Program-made: the position numbers and the translations under genes
Notes under the pieces: generated by a model
What the model saw: only the letters and a program-made list of their open reading frames with translations
Databases searched by the model: none
What the model was told of the DNA's origin: nothing
Part shown: positions 54,301 to 62,761 of the stretch, one piece after another
Numbering within the stretch: the first letter of the stretch is position 1
Layout of the letters: each line of letters starts with the position of its first letter
NCBI GenBank assembly: GCA_026391455.1
Contig: JAPLEH010000001.1
Coordinates: forward strand, 62,001 to 126,000
Source: Bacteroidota bacterium
Lineage (GTDB): Bacteria > Bacteroidota > Bacteroidia > Chitinophagales > Chitinophagaceae
Length of the DNA: 64,000 bases
Direction of reading: 5' to 3'

Positions 54301-55556
54301 CCCGTAACGTAACGGTAAGTGAACCACCGGTACTTTCAGCGATTTCTGCAAATACCAATGCCAGTTGCGACGGCGGCAATGACGGTACGATCACCGTTAC
54401 TGCTACCGGCGGTAATGCAGGCTATGAATACTCTATTGATAATGGCGCTACCTGGCAAACCGGAAACGTATTCAATGTGGCTCCGGGCAACTACACCATT
54501 TTGGTAAGAGATGTGCTTGGTTGCAACACCACTTTTAATGCTACAGTAGGTCTCTCCAATAACCTGAGCTTTACTCCGCAGATCGATCCGACTATTTGTG
54601 AAAGTAAATCCACACAACTCGACCTGGTATCGAATGCCACTGTATATTCCTGGTCACCCACTACTGCATTAAGCAATCCTAATATTCATAATCCGGTAGC
54701 CAACCCCGTAGTAACAACGCAATACATAGTATCTGCCACACTGGGCCGTTGCTCCACCACCGATACGGTGATCGTAAACGTAAACCCGGCTCCTATACCG
54801 AATGCCGGAGCAGATGGGTTTATTTGTTATGGTCAAACCTATGTGCTGAATGGAACTGGCGGTACCGTCTATTCCTGGACACCTACCACCTATCTGAGCA
54901 ATCCCAATATCGCCAACCCGGTTGCTACGCCGGTAAAGGATATCACCTATACACTCAGTATTTTATCGGATGCCAACGGATGTGCATCACTCGTTACCGA
55001 TAATATCAGCATTGATGTAACACCTCCGGTGAAGGTTAAAACCTTCCCGTATGATACAGTGGCTTATCCCGGAGACCGTTTCCAGTTATTGGCAATTCCC
55101 TCCGACCCGGATGCTACCATTTTCACATGGACACCATCAACCGGATTGAGCAACCCGAATATTCATAACCCCATCCTCACCGTAGGACCCATCGGCAGTG
55201 ATGTTACTTACCAGGTAATCACTTCCACGATCGCAGGATGTAAAGGAGAAGGCTATGTACATGTGAAAGTATATACCGGTCCTGATCTGTACGTGCCCAC
55301 CGGATTTACGCCTAACAGAGATGGAAAGAATGATGTATTCATACCATTCCCGGTAGGTATCAAACAACTGAATTACTTCAGGGTGTATAACCGTTGGGGT
55401 CAGCTTGTTTATTCCACCAATGCATTGCATACCGGATGGGATGGTAAACTGAATGGAACCGATCAGCCTTCCGGTACCTATGTATGGATGGCAGAAGGAG
55501 TGACACTGCAGGGTAAACTGATCACCAAAAAAGGCGTGGTAACGCTGATACGATAA
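51348..55556 (+). CDS. Large T9SS type B adhesin with nine SprB-like repeats
   Basis: A 1402-residue secreted protein. The signal peptide is followed by the shared N-terminal domain (about 24-355), nine SprB-like repeats of 75-82 residues (about 357-1067), two PKD/Ig-like segments, and the sorting domain (about 1312-1402) beginning VPTGFTPNRDGKNDVF and ending KKGVVTLIR. Repeats follow the plan Cys-xx-G-x-x-x-G-x-I-x-V, then APYTFSLDGG or PYEYSLD, then G-x-H-T or GTYTV, ending near a second Cys. ATG 51348 starts the signal peptide; an ATG at 51276 would add an unusual extension. A terminator follows. Confidence 0.88.
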   Translation: MRLTLLRLATAVCCLLFISGSISAQGFSFNCARDTNVAGCPPGLCITLKTLIPDPHRQSTTYSVNSTAQLPTCLLASNNPGIPGAPTNIVIDDRYSDPYNIGFPFVFFGTPYSQLVVSSNGYISFDVTRANLFSHWSIINGGSPQNLPSTFYDQALIMGPYHDIDMGVTTSPNRRISYQTSGLAPYRKWILNYYKIPLFSGACNNLIENTHQIILYESTGIIDVNIFDKQICPGWNQGRAMVGLQDAARTNGIMAPGRAATDAPWGAVGMNESWRFVPKGGTPLFRRVELYDLANTLISTGTTLVLPNGDREVSFPNVCTPPGASTPFVIKAFYDKIDDPTQEIYATDTIRVNRTQGLAAGATPTPFTCGTPNSGAINVNYTNGGVPPYEYSLDGITWQSSPAFTGLAAGTYTVYVKDAGPSCTAQIPVTIGSSGNIAATTAFTPTACTGISNGTITITSAGGTGPYTFSLDGGAPVAGTIPYTFTNLTSGTHTIKVTDVSTGCTSLLTSVNVTNGTGVTGTALQTAAVCTGSATGMITVNTTAGTPPFTFQLDAGTPQSGTPPYQFTNVLPGFHTVIVRDAIGCQRTFNVNVLAGAGVNATIAQSATSCPAAADGSITITPTTGTAPYTYQLDGGAILAGPSPFTFNNVPSGLHTVVIADAGGCTRTVNITVNAGPALNANAVPAATSCNGATDGTITVTPTNGAAPYTFSLDGGAFVAGAAPYTFSNLSSGAHNIRVTDAQGCITNVINVNIADGPTLAASALSSATSCSGATNGSITVTPTNGAAPYTFSLDGGAPVAGTAPYTFSNVPAGPHTIQVSSGAGCTSNIINVNVVAGPNLTTTVAKTDVLCNGTATGIITVTQPTVGNPPYEYSLDNVNWQSSNVFNGLNAGTYTVYYRELNGCVGSQSITVDEPTLLQGNATVTDVVCNGQPNGIISVTSNGGVGPYEYSIDGGATWQPGTVFNVPAGNYTVSIRDLNGCIITRNVTVSEPPVLSAISANTNASCDGGNDGTITVTATGGNAGYEYSIDNGATWQTGNVFNVAPGNYTILVRDVLGCNTTFNATVGLSNNLSFTPQIDPTICESKSTQLDLVSNATVYSWSPTTALSNPNIHNPVANPVVTTQYIVSATLGRCSTTDTVIVNVNPAPIPNAGADGFICYGQTYVLNGTGGTVYSWTPTTYLSNPNIANPVATPVKDITYTLSILSDANGCASLVTDNISIDVTPPVKVKTFPYDTVAYPGDRFQLLAIPSDPDATIFTWTPSTGLSNPNIHNPILTVGPIGSDVTYQVITSTIAGCKGEGYVHVKVYTGPDLYVPTGFTPNRDGKNDVFIPFPVGIKQLNYFRVYNRWGQLVYSTNALHTGWDGKLNGTDQPSGTYVWMAEGVTLQGKLITKKGVVTLIR

Positions 55557-55578
55557 ACTACTAAAATCAGTAAAACAG

Positions 55579-55613
55579 AAGGGGTGATGCAATACATGCA
55601 TCACCCTTTTTTT
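55579..55613 (+). terminator. Terminator between the two largest adhesin genes
   Basis: GGGTGATGCA (about 55582-55591) pairs with TGCATCACCC (55597-55606) around a 5-nt loop, followed by seven T. Confidence 0.85.
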
Positions 55614-55694
55614 ATGCCCGATGCCCTGCTTCTCTTTACAGCATATTTTATGTACCTTGCACGACGGTTGTCGCCAACCCCATTAATCACTTCC

Positions 55695-58600
55695 ATGATG
55701 AAAATGAAACATCTATATACTGCTTTGGCGGCTATGCTGTTTCATTTTTTTATTCCCCCCGGATACGCGCAAAACTGCATTCCCACCACACTGAATGGAA
55801 GACAAATCACCATTGCCTGTCCGCAGGCCTGTACCAATATCAGTTACCAGGTGCCGCATATCAAAAACAGTACAGATTATTTGATTCAATCCATCCCGTA
55901 TCAGCCGTATGTATTTACCACACCCGGCGGCAATGAACCCGTGGAAATCTATGTGGACGATAAATTCAGTCATTTACTGAACCTGCCTTTCCCGGTATGT
56001 TTTTACGGCGGATTGTATAATAGTTTTGTAGTCGGATCAAATGGTATAATATCATTCGATGCATCACAGGCGGATTGTAATAATGATTACCGTCTCGATT
56101 TCGGCCCCGCCACTCCGGGCGTGCCACAACCCATACCGCATGTGGGTACGGGTACCTGTACGCAAACCAATAGCCGAAAGTATCCGCCATTGGCCATCAT
56201 GGGGCCCTATCATGATCTGAACCCGAATACCACTGCCACCACACCCGATCGCAAAATAGAATGGCGGATAGAAGGCACTGCGCCCTGCCGGAAACTGATC
56301 GTTAGTTTTTATCAGATCGCATTATATGGAGATATCAATAGTGTGAATACATCACAGGTGGTGGTATACGAATCCACCGGTATCATTGATATTTTTATTG
56401 AAAACAAACGGCTGGATCAGAGCGGAGGGGCACCCTGGAATGCTGACTTTGCTATACTGGGCCTTCAAAAAGATAATACCACCGCTTTACCTGTACCTGG
56501 AAAGAATTGTTCAGTATGGACCTCCGCGAATGAAGCCTGGCGCTTTTTACCAAATGGCGCGGGTTCCCGTTTTGTAAATGCACAGATCTACACACTTTCC
56601 GGCACCTGGGTGGCCGATGCCGATACCACTACTACAACGGCTGGTGTGCTGGATGTAAACTTTCCATCCGTTTGTCCGCCCACCGGTTCCACACAATATA
56701 TTATCAAAACAAGGTTTGCATCCTGCAGCGATCCGGCCACATTGCTGGAAACAGCGGATACGGTAACGCTCAATCTTACGAATGGACTCTATGCCACATC
56801 AACGGCCACCAATACCGATTGCGGACCACCCACCGGTACGATCACCGTTACCATACCACCCGGCTTTGGTACACCTCCTTTTACCTATGTATTGGATGGC
56901 GGTACACCCATTACCGCATTGAGCCCCTACACATTCACCAATGTTTCAGCAGGTGTGCATACCATTGATATCACCGATGCTTCGGGTTATTGCAGCAGCA
57001 GTATCAATCAGACCGTGATCCGCAATATCGGGCTGTTTGCCAATCTGAGTGCAACCGATGCATCCTGTCCGGAAGTCTTCAACGGTACCATCCGGGTTAC
57101 GGCACTCAACGGATTTGGACCTTATCAATTTAAGCTGGATGGATTTCCTCCCATCACTGGTCCTAACCCGTATACATTTACCAATGTAAACAGCGGCTTG
57201 CATCAAATATGGGTATACGATGCCACGGGATGTGAAAGCAATATGCTTACGATCAATGTGGGTGCCGGGCCAGGTGTGAATGGAAATGTAACAACGTTGC
57301 CAGCAACCTGTACTGCCGCAACCAATGGTTCCATCATCATTACGGCCAACGGTAATGCGCCCTTCAGCTATATACTGGATGGTGGTACACCACAAAATGG
57401 GGGGACGTTTTTTACATTTACGAATGTGGCACCTGGTTCACATACGGTACAGGTAAGAGATGTGAACGGTTGTACCATGACCCGAATAGTAAACATCACT
57501 GCGGGTCCGGATATTACCGCCACCAGCACTAGTACTACCACCAGTTGTTTCGGAGCCAGCAATGGCACACTTACTATTACACCGGCCAATGGCTCGGGTG
57601 TGTATAGTTATTCATTGGATGGGGCACCCGCTGTGTCAGGAGCCGCATCATATACTTTCACCGGATTGTCAATGGGCGCGCACAGCTATCAGGTATTTGA
57701 TGCAGCGGGATGCAGCAGTATCATTTATCCCGTAACGATCTTGCCGGGACCCGCCCTCACCACCACGGCTTCAGTGGTCAATGTATTATGCAATGGCGAT
57801 GCTACCGGCTCCATACAGATATCAACACCGTCAGGTGGTGCATCACCTTATCAATATTCATTGGATGGAACCACCTGGCAATTCAGTCCCTTGTTCACGG
57901 GTCTTCCGGCAGGAGTATATACCGTGTATTTCCGTTCTTCCAATGGATGTCAGGGTACGATCAACCGAACCATAGCCGAACCTCCTGTTCTTTCCGCCAT
58001 CACGTCCATGGTGCCGGTACGTTGCAATGGGGAGAACAATGGCCGGATCACGATTACTGCATCCGGTGGCACACCACCGTATCAGTATTCCATCAATGGG
58101 GGTACCAGTTGGCAAAACAGTACTATTTTTTCTGTATCTGCAGGAACTTATACCATTACTATCCGGGATGGAAATAATTGCATGATTACCGAAACGATTA
58201 CTGTGTCGGAGCCTGCCGTTTTAACAGCCGCTTCGGTAAACAATAATGCAAGTTGTGATGGGGGCAATGACGGTCAGATTATTATCAATGCAGCAGGAGG
58301 CAATCCTGCTTACCGCTATTCACTGGATGGAGTGAATTATCAGGTTTCGAATATATTTAATGTGGCGCCTGGTACCTACACGGTATATGTTCGCGATAAC
58401 CTCGGTTGTTCTACTTCATTTACGGCAGTTGTGGGACTGACCGTTAATTTATTTCTCCAGCCACAAGCGGATGCACATATGTGTGAAGGTACATCGGTGC
58501 AATTGCAAACGATATCCAATGCCACTGAATATGCCTGGACACCGGCTGCCGGATTAAATGATACTACATTGGCTAATCCTACGGCCAATCCTGCCAATAC

Positions 58601-59429
58601 AAGTATATACCGCTTGCGTGCGGTGCTCGGTCGCTGCACAGCTTATGATACCGTTCAGGTAATCGTACATACTGCACCCTTACCCAATGCAGGACCTGAT
58701 GGAGATATATGCTATGGACAGTCTTATACCTTACAGGGTACAGGTGGCTTCACGTACAACTGGACACCGCCGCTGTACCTGAATACCACAGTAGGAGCAA
58801 ATCCGGTATCCACGCCCACCAATACCACCAAATACACGCTTTCAGTTACAGATGCGATCGGGTGTAATTCGCTGGTAACCGATGATGTTATCGTAAAGGT
58901 GAAAAGAACCATGAAGCTACGCACATTCCCTTTTGATACCCTCGCACATCCCGGTGATCAGTTCCGGTTGCAGGCCATTTCACCGGGAATCAATTATCAA
59001 TGGACACCGGCTACCGGCCTGAGCAGCGCCACTGTGCCCGACCCCATCGTAACAGTGGGAGTGGCGGGTGATGTAATACAATACCAGGTAACAGGTGTGG
59101 ATACGGAAGGGTGTAAGGCAGAAGGCTATGTGACTATCCGGGTGTATAAAGGACCGGAGATATATGTACCCACCGGATTTACACCCAATGGAGATGGGCT
59201 CAATGATCTGCTGCTGCCTGTACCGGTAGGAATAAAAAGCTATAATTATTTCCGGGTCTTCAACCGCTGGGGGCAATTGCTTTTTTCAACCACTACCCTC
59301 AACCGGGGTTGGGATGGCCGCCTGAACGGCAAAGAACAACCCACTGGTACCTATATCTGGATCGTGGAAGGAGTAACAAAAGACAACCGCCTTATAACGA
59401 AAAAAGGAACAACAACCCTCATACGTTAA
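55695..59429 (+). CDS. Large T9SS type B adhesin with seven SprB-like repeats
   Basis: A 1244-residue paralogue of the preceding gene. Signal MMKMKHLYTALAAMLFHFF; shared N-terminal domain to about residue 362 (MGPYHDLNPNTTATTPDRKI, VVYESTGIIDIFIENK, VPGKNCSVWTSANEAWRFLP); seven repeats (about 363-915); Ig/PKD-like region; sorting domain (about 1157-1244) starting VPTGFTPNGDGLNDLL and ending KKGTTTLIR. Repeat seven here (NNASCDGGNDGQI) matches repeat nine of the neighbour (NASCDGGNDGTI), showing tandem gene duplication followed by repeat change. Confidence 0.88.
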   Translation: MMKMKHLYTALAAMLFHFFIPPGYAQNCIPTTLNGRQITIACPQACTNISYQVPHIKNSTDYLIQSIPYQPYVFTTPGGNEPVEIYVDDKFSHLLNLPFPVCFYGGLYNSFVVGSNGIISFDASQADCNNDYRLDFGPATPGVPQPIPHVGTGTCTQTNSRKYPPLAIMGPYHDLNPNTTATTPDRKIEWRIEGTAPCRKLIVSFYQIALYGDINSVNTSQVVVYESTGIIDIFIENKRLDQSGGAPWNADFAILGLQKDNTTALPVPGKNCSVWTSANEAWRFLPNGAGSRFVNAQIYTLSGTWVADADTTTTTAGVLDVNFPSVCPPTGSTQYIIKTRFASCSDPATLLETADTVTLNLTNGLYATSTATNTDCGPPTGTITVTIPPGFGTPPFTYVLDGGTPITALSPYTFTNVSAGVHTIDITDASGYCSSSINQTVIRNIGLFANLSATDASCPEVFNGTIRVTALNGFGPYQFKLDGFPPITGPNPYTFTNVNSGLHQIWVYDATGCESNMLTINVGAGPGVNGNVTTLPATCTAATNGSIIITANGNAPFSYILDGGTPQNGGTFFTFTNVAPGSHTVQVRDVNGCTMTRIVNITAGPDITATSTSTTTSCFGASNGTLTITPANGSGVYSYSLDGAPAVSGAASYTFTGLSMGAHSYQVFDAAGCSSIIYPVTILPGPALTTTASVVNVLCNGDATGSIQISTPSGGASPYQYSLDGTTWQFSPLFTGLPAGVYTVYFRSSNGCQGTINRTIAEPPVLSAITSMVPVRCNGENNGRITITASGGTPPYQYSINGGTSWQNSTIFSVSAGTYTITIRDGNNCMITETITVSEPAVLTAASVNNNASCDGGNDGQIIINAAGGNPAYRYSLDGVNYQVSNIFNVAPGTYTVYVRDNLGCSTSFTAVVGLTVNLFLQPQADAHMCEGTSVQLQTISNATEYAWTPAAGLNDTTLANPTANPANTSIYRLRAVLGRCTAYDTVQVIVHTAPLPNAGPDGDICYGQSYTLQGTGGFTYNWTPPLYLNTTVGANPVSTPTNTTKYTLSVTDAIGCNSLVTDDVIVKVKRTMKLRTFPFDTLAHPGDQFRLQAISPGINYQWTPATGLSSATVPDPIVTVGVAGDVIQYQVTGVDTEGCKAEGYVTIRVYKGPEIYVPTGFTPNGDGLNDLLLPVPVGIKSYNYFRVFNRWGQLLFSTTTLNRGWDGRLNGKEQPTGTYIWIVEGVTKDNRLITKKGTTTLIR

Positions 59430-59504
59430 TAAGTATTTCTCTTTAGTGAATAAAATAAGTAAAGGCTGTTTTTATTTAATAGGGCTGCTTTTTTCTCGAA
59501 GCCT

Positions 59505-59512
59505 TATTTTTG
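59505..59512 (+). promoter_or_regulatory. Candidate -7 box of purA promoter
   Basis: TATTTTTG matches TAnnTTTG exactly; it lies 88 nt before the purA ATG. No clear -33 element. Confidence 0.35.
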
Positions 59513-59600
59513 CGATGCCCGGGGAACGGCACTATTTTTTTAAAGGTTGTTGTTCACCACAAACAGGGTGTTCGTGGGTCTTAATAAAGCAACAAATTTT

Positions 59601-60869
59601 ATGGTAGATGTAATACTCGGCCTCCAATGGGGCGATGAAGGAAAAGGAAAGATCGTGGATTTTTTCGCGAAGGATTATGATGTGGTGGCCAGATTTCAGG
59701 GCGGCCCCAATGCAGGACACACGCTCTATGTAGATGATAAAAAAGTGGTGCTGCACCAAATACCATCCGGTGTTTTCCGGAGGGGTATCATCAACCTGAT
59801 CGGCAACGGAGTGGTGCTGGATCCGGTTACCCTGCGAAAAGAATGTGATACCGTGGCTTCTTTTGGTATTGATCTCAAAAAAAATTTGTTCATCGCAGAA
59901 AGAACACAACTGATATTACCCACACACCGTGCATTGGATAAAGCAGCCGAATTATCCAAAGGAACTCAGAAAATTGGTTCCACACTCAAAGGTATCGGCC
60001 CGGCATATATGGATAAAACAGGGCGCAATGGCCTCCGGGTAGGTGATCTGCTGGATAAAAACTTTACCACATCCTATATCAAGCTGCGGTTGAAACACCA
60101 GCGGCTCCTCGATAATTACAATTTCCAGGAAGATATCACGGCATGGGAAGAAGAATTTTTTGAAGCACTGGAATTTTTGAGAGAACTCAATATCGTAAAT
60201 GGGGAATATTTCATTAACGAACAGTTGAAAGCAGGGAAAAGGATTCTGGCGGAAGGGGCGCAGGGAAGTATGCTGGATATTGATTTTGGCACTTTTCCGT
60301 TTGTAACCTCTTCCAGCACCATCTCTGCGGGCGTATGCAGCGGATTGGGCGTGGCGCCCCAGCATATCCGGGATGTAATAGGAGTGACCAAAGCCTATTG
60401 TACCCGGGTGGGCAGCGGGCCTTTTCCAACGGAACTGGACAATGCTACCGGTGAAGAACTGCGTAAAACAGGCAGTGAATTCGGTGCTACCACCGGCCGT
60501 CCCCGCCGCTGCGGTTGGATCGACCTGGTGGCATTGAACTTTGCCTGTATGATCAATGGTGTTACTAAAATAGTGATGACCAAAGCCGATGTACTCGATG
60601 CATTTCCTCAATTAGACGTGTGTACTGCGTATAAAGTGAATGGAAAAGAGACCAAACAAGTGCCTTTCCAAATGGAAAGACAAAAGCCTGAACCACAATA
60701 CCTCTCTTTTAAAGGTTGGAATACCAATACCAGTGCAGCGAAAACACCGGGAGAATTGCCTGACACCATGAAGGAATATGTAAAATTCATAGATGAATAC
60801 CTGGGGGTTAATATTCACTATATTTCCAATGGCCCCGGAAGAGATCAGATCATTAAAGTAAGAGATTAA
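59601..60869 (+). CDS. purA: Adenylosuccinate synthetase
   Basis: Cytoplasmic enzyme that joins IMP and aspartate using GTP, the first committed step to AMP. The 422 residues include the GTP-binding LGLQWGDEGKGK (residues 6-17), RFQGGPNAGHTLYV, LIGNGVVLDP, LEGAQG-type ILAEGAQGSMLDIDFGTFPFVTSS (here AEGAQGSMLDIDFGTFP), and the C-terminal TGRPRRCGWIDLVAL region. ATG 59601 starts at the canonical MVDVILGLQWGDEG; the upstream extension is not homologous in style. Confidence 0.97.
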   Translation: MVDVILGLQWGDEGKGKIVDFFAKDYDVVARFQGGPNAGHTLYVDDKKVVLHQIPSGVFRRGIINLIGNGVVLDPVTLRKECDTVASFGIDLKKNLFIAERTQLILPTHRALDKAAELSKGTQKIGSTLKGIGPAYMDKTGRNGLRVGDLLDKNFTTSYIKLRLKHQRLLDNYNFQEDITAWEEEFFEALEFLRELNIVNGEYFINEQLKAGKRILAEGAQGSMLDIDFGTFPFVTSSSTISAGVCSGLGVAPQHIRDVIGVTKAYCTRVGSGPFPTELDNATGEELRKTGSEFGATTGRPRRCGWIDLVALNFACMINGVTKIVMTKADVLDAFPQLDVCTAYKVNGKETKQVPFQMERQKPEPQYLSFKGWNTNTSAAKTPGELPDTMKEYVKFIDEYLGVNIHYISNGPGRDQIIKVRD

Positions 60870-60985
60870 ATAGTGGGATTCGGATAAAATACTATCGAGT
60901 TCCGCAAAAAGAAAAAAAAACAATTTAAAAATTTGGCGAATTAAAAAGTTCGCTGAAATTTTACAGCAATAATCCTGTAAAGACT

Positions 60986-61417
60986 ATGGCAGTTAAACCT
61001 GAAAAAATTACAAAGACACGGGAACAAGCAAATCCCACGGTGGAGAAATCAGCCGCAAAAAAACCTGCTTCCAAACCTACCAAAAAGGAGGAGGAAGAAG
61101 ATGTTGAAGACGATCTTGATGATGAGGATGATGTGAAACCCGCAAAAAAAGCAGGCAAAGGTGCCAGCAAAAAAGATGATGAAGAAGAGGATGAGGATGT
61201 GGATGATGGCCCCGATGATTGGGAAAAGCCGGAAGAAGAGGAAGAATGGGATCCGGACTTTGAAGAATTTGATATTCCTAAATCCAAAGGAAAAAAATCC
61301 AGCGGCACAGGCACAGCAAAAGGCGGTGATGAAGAGGAAGATTTTAAAATGGATGATGAGTTCAAAGACCTTTTCAATGACAAGGACTTTGATGATGACG
61401 AAGATGACGATTATTAA
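60986..61417 (+). CDS. Highly acidic low-complexity protein
   Basis: A 143-residue protein dominated by Asp, Glu and Lys, with no globular domain visible. A basic Lys/Pro/Ala N-terminal third alternates with Glu/Asp blocks. A more specific part reads WDPDFEEFDIPKSKGKKS and is followed by the tail DEFKDLFNDKDF and a run of acidic residues ending in Tyr. The pattern suggests intrinsic disorder and a binding or chaperone-like role, but no function is known. A 7-bp hairpin (60960-60966 with 60975-60981) abuts the start. Confidence 0.7.
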   Translation: MAVKPEKITKTREQANPTVEKSAAKKPASKPTKKEEEEDVEDDLDDEDDVKPAKKAGKGASKKDDEEEDEDVDDGPDDWEKPEEEEEWDPDFEEFDIPKSKGKKSSGTGTAKGGDEEEDFKMDDEFKDLFNDKDFDDDEDDDY

Positions 61418-61456
61418 ACCGTTGCTGCAGACATGCAGGACGTTTAGCTTAATACC

Positions 61457-62761
61457 TTGAATACATCCACCTCCGTCAGACGTATATATCCTGTAACTGA
61501 TTTTCAGGGGGTGAAAGAAAAAGTGCTGAACTGGACTTCCCGGTTCAGCACTTTTTGTTTTCTGGATAATCATCAATATGACAATTCCCCGCATACCATC
61601 GAATGTCTGCTTGCGGCAGGTGTAAAACGTAAGCTTTCCTGTAAGGCAGGGCATGCTTTACAAAATCTTACTGCTTTTGCAAAAGATCATACCGGCTGGT
61701 TGTTCGGACACCTCGGTTATGAATTGAAGGATGAAATCGAAGCCCTGCATTCCAGCCACCCTGATCGTACTGGATTCCCAGATCTCTGTTTTTTTGAACC
61801 GGAGACCGTGGTTCACCTGGCCGGCAACGCCATTACTATTGAGGGAATTAACCCGGATAGGATCTTTGAGGAAATCAGTACTGTGGAAGCTCCCGCACGG
61901 ATCCGTCAACAAATACCCCCCATAAAAGGAAGACTGAACCGTGCTGAATATATAGGCATTATTCAACAGTTAAAAGAACATATTCTCCGGGGCGATTGTT
62001 ACGAAATAAATTTTTGCCAGGAGTTTTATGCTGAACAAGCTATCCTCGATCCCCTGTATACCTACCGCGAACTCAGCCGTATTTCTCCAAACCCATTTTC
62101 TGCATTATACCGGCTGAATGATAGCTGGTTGCTCTGCGCAAGTCCCGAACGCTATTTGCAGAAAAAAGGAAACCGGGTTTTATCACAGCCCATTAAAGGA
62201 ACAGCTAAGCGATTCATTGCCGACCCGGCCATTGATGAAGCGAATAAGCGATCCCTCGCTGAAAGCGCCAAAGACCGTTCAGAAAACGTGATGGTGGTGG
62301 ATTTGGTGCGTAATGACCTGGCGCGTATATGTAAAGAAGGAACGGTAAGGGTCGACGAACTGTATGGTATCTATTCTTTTCCGCAGGTACACCAGATGAT
62401 CTCTACCATCAGTGGCGAATTACAGGATCAAATAACACCGGAAGCCATCATCCGGGCTACGTTCCCTATGGGATCAATGACCGGAGCGCCGAAAAAAAGA
62501 GTGATGGAACTGATAGAAACGTACGAACAAAACAGGAGGGGTATTTTCTCTGGAGCGGTTGGCTATATCGATCCCAATGGCGATATGGATTTCAATGTAG
62601 TAATACGGAGTATCCTTTATAATGCAGCATCAGCGTATGTTTCATTTCTGGCTGGTTCGGGCATCACCTACTACAGTGAACCGGAACACGAATGGGAAGA
62701 GTGTCTGATGAAAGCCGCCGCGATGAAAAAAGTACTGGATAGTCCGGACCGGCTCATTTAG
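61457..62761 (+). CDS. pabB: Aminodeoxychorismate synthase component I
   Basis: Chorismate-using enzyme for p-aminobenzoate (folate) synthesis, 434 residues. The C-terminal chorismate-binding domain has KGTAKRFIADPAIDEANKRS, SENVMVVDLVRNDLARIC, VHQMISTISGEL, TFPMGSMTGAPKKRVMELIE and FSGAVGYIDPNGDMDF. It could be an anthranilate synthase component, but motif forms and the lack of trp neighbours favour PabB. The frame's only usable start near a stop at 61445 is TTG 61457. The 3' end overlaps the convergent transglycosylase gene by 8 bp. Confidence 0.88.
   Translation: MNTSTSVRRIYPVTDFQGVKEKVLNWTSRFSTFCFLDNHQYDNSPHTIECLLAAGVKRKLSCKAGHALQNLTAFAKDHTGWLFGHLGYELKDEIEALHSSHPDRTGFPDLCFFEPETVVHLAGNAITIEGINPDRIFEEISTVEAPARIRQQIPPIKGRLNRAEYIGIIQQLKEHILRGDCYEINFCQEFYAEQAILDPLYTYRELSRISPNPFSALYRLNDSWLLCASPERYLQKKGNRVLSQPIKGTAKRFIADPAIDEANKRSLAESAKDRSENVMVVDLVRNDLARICKEGTVRVDELYGIYSFPQVHQMISTISGELQDQITPEAIIRATFPMGSMTGAPKKRVMELIETYEQNRRGIFSGAVGYIDPNGDMDFNVVIRSILYNAASAYVSFLAGSGITYYSEPEHEWEECLMKAAAMKKVLDSPDRLI

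Noticed and set aside
52400-54560. Tandem DNA repeats as possible mobile or satellite DNA
   Set aside because: They are in-frame SprB-like protein repeats of a single open gene with normal codon use.
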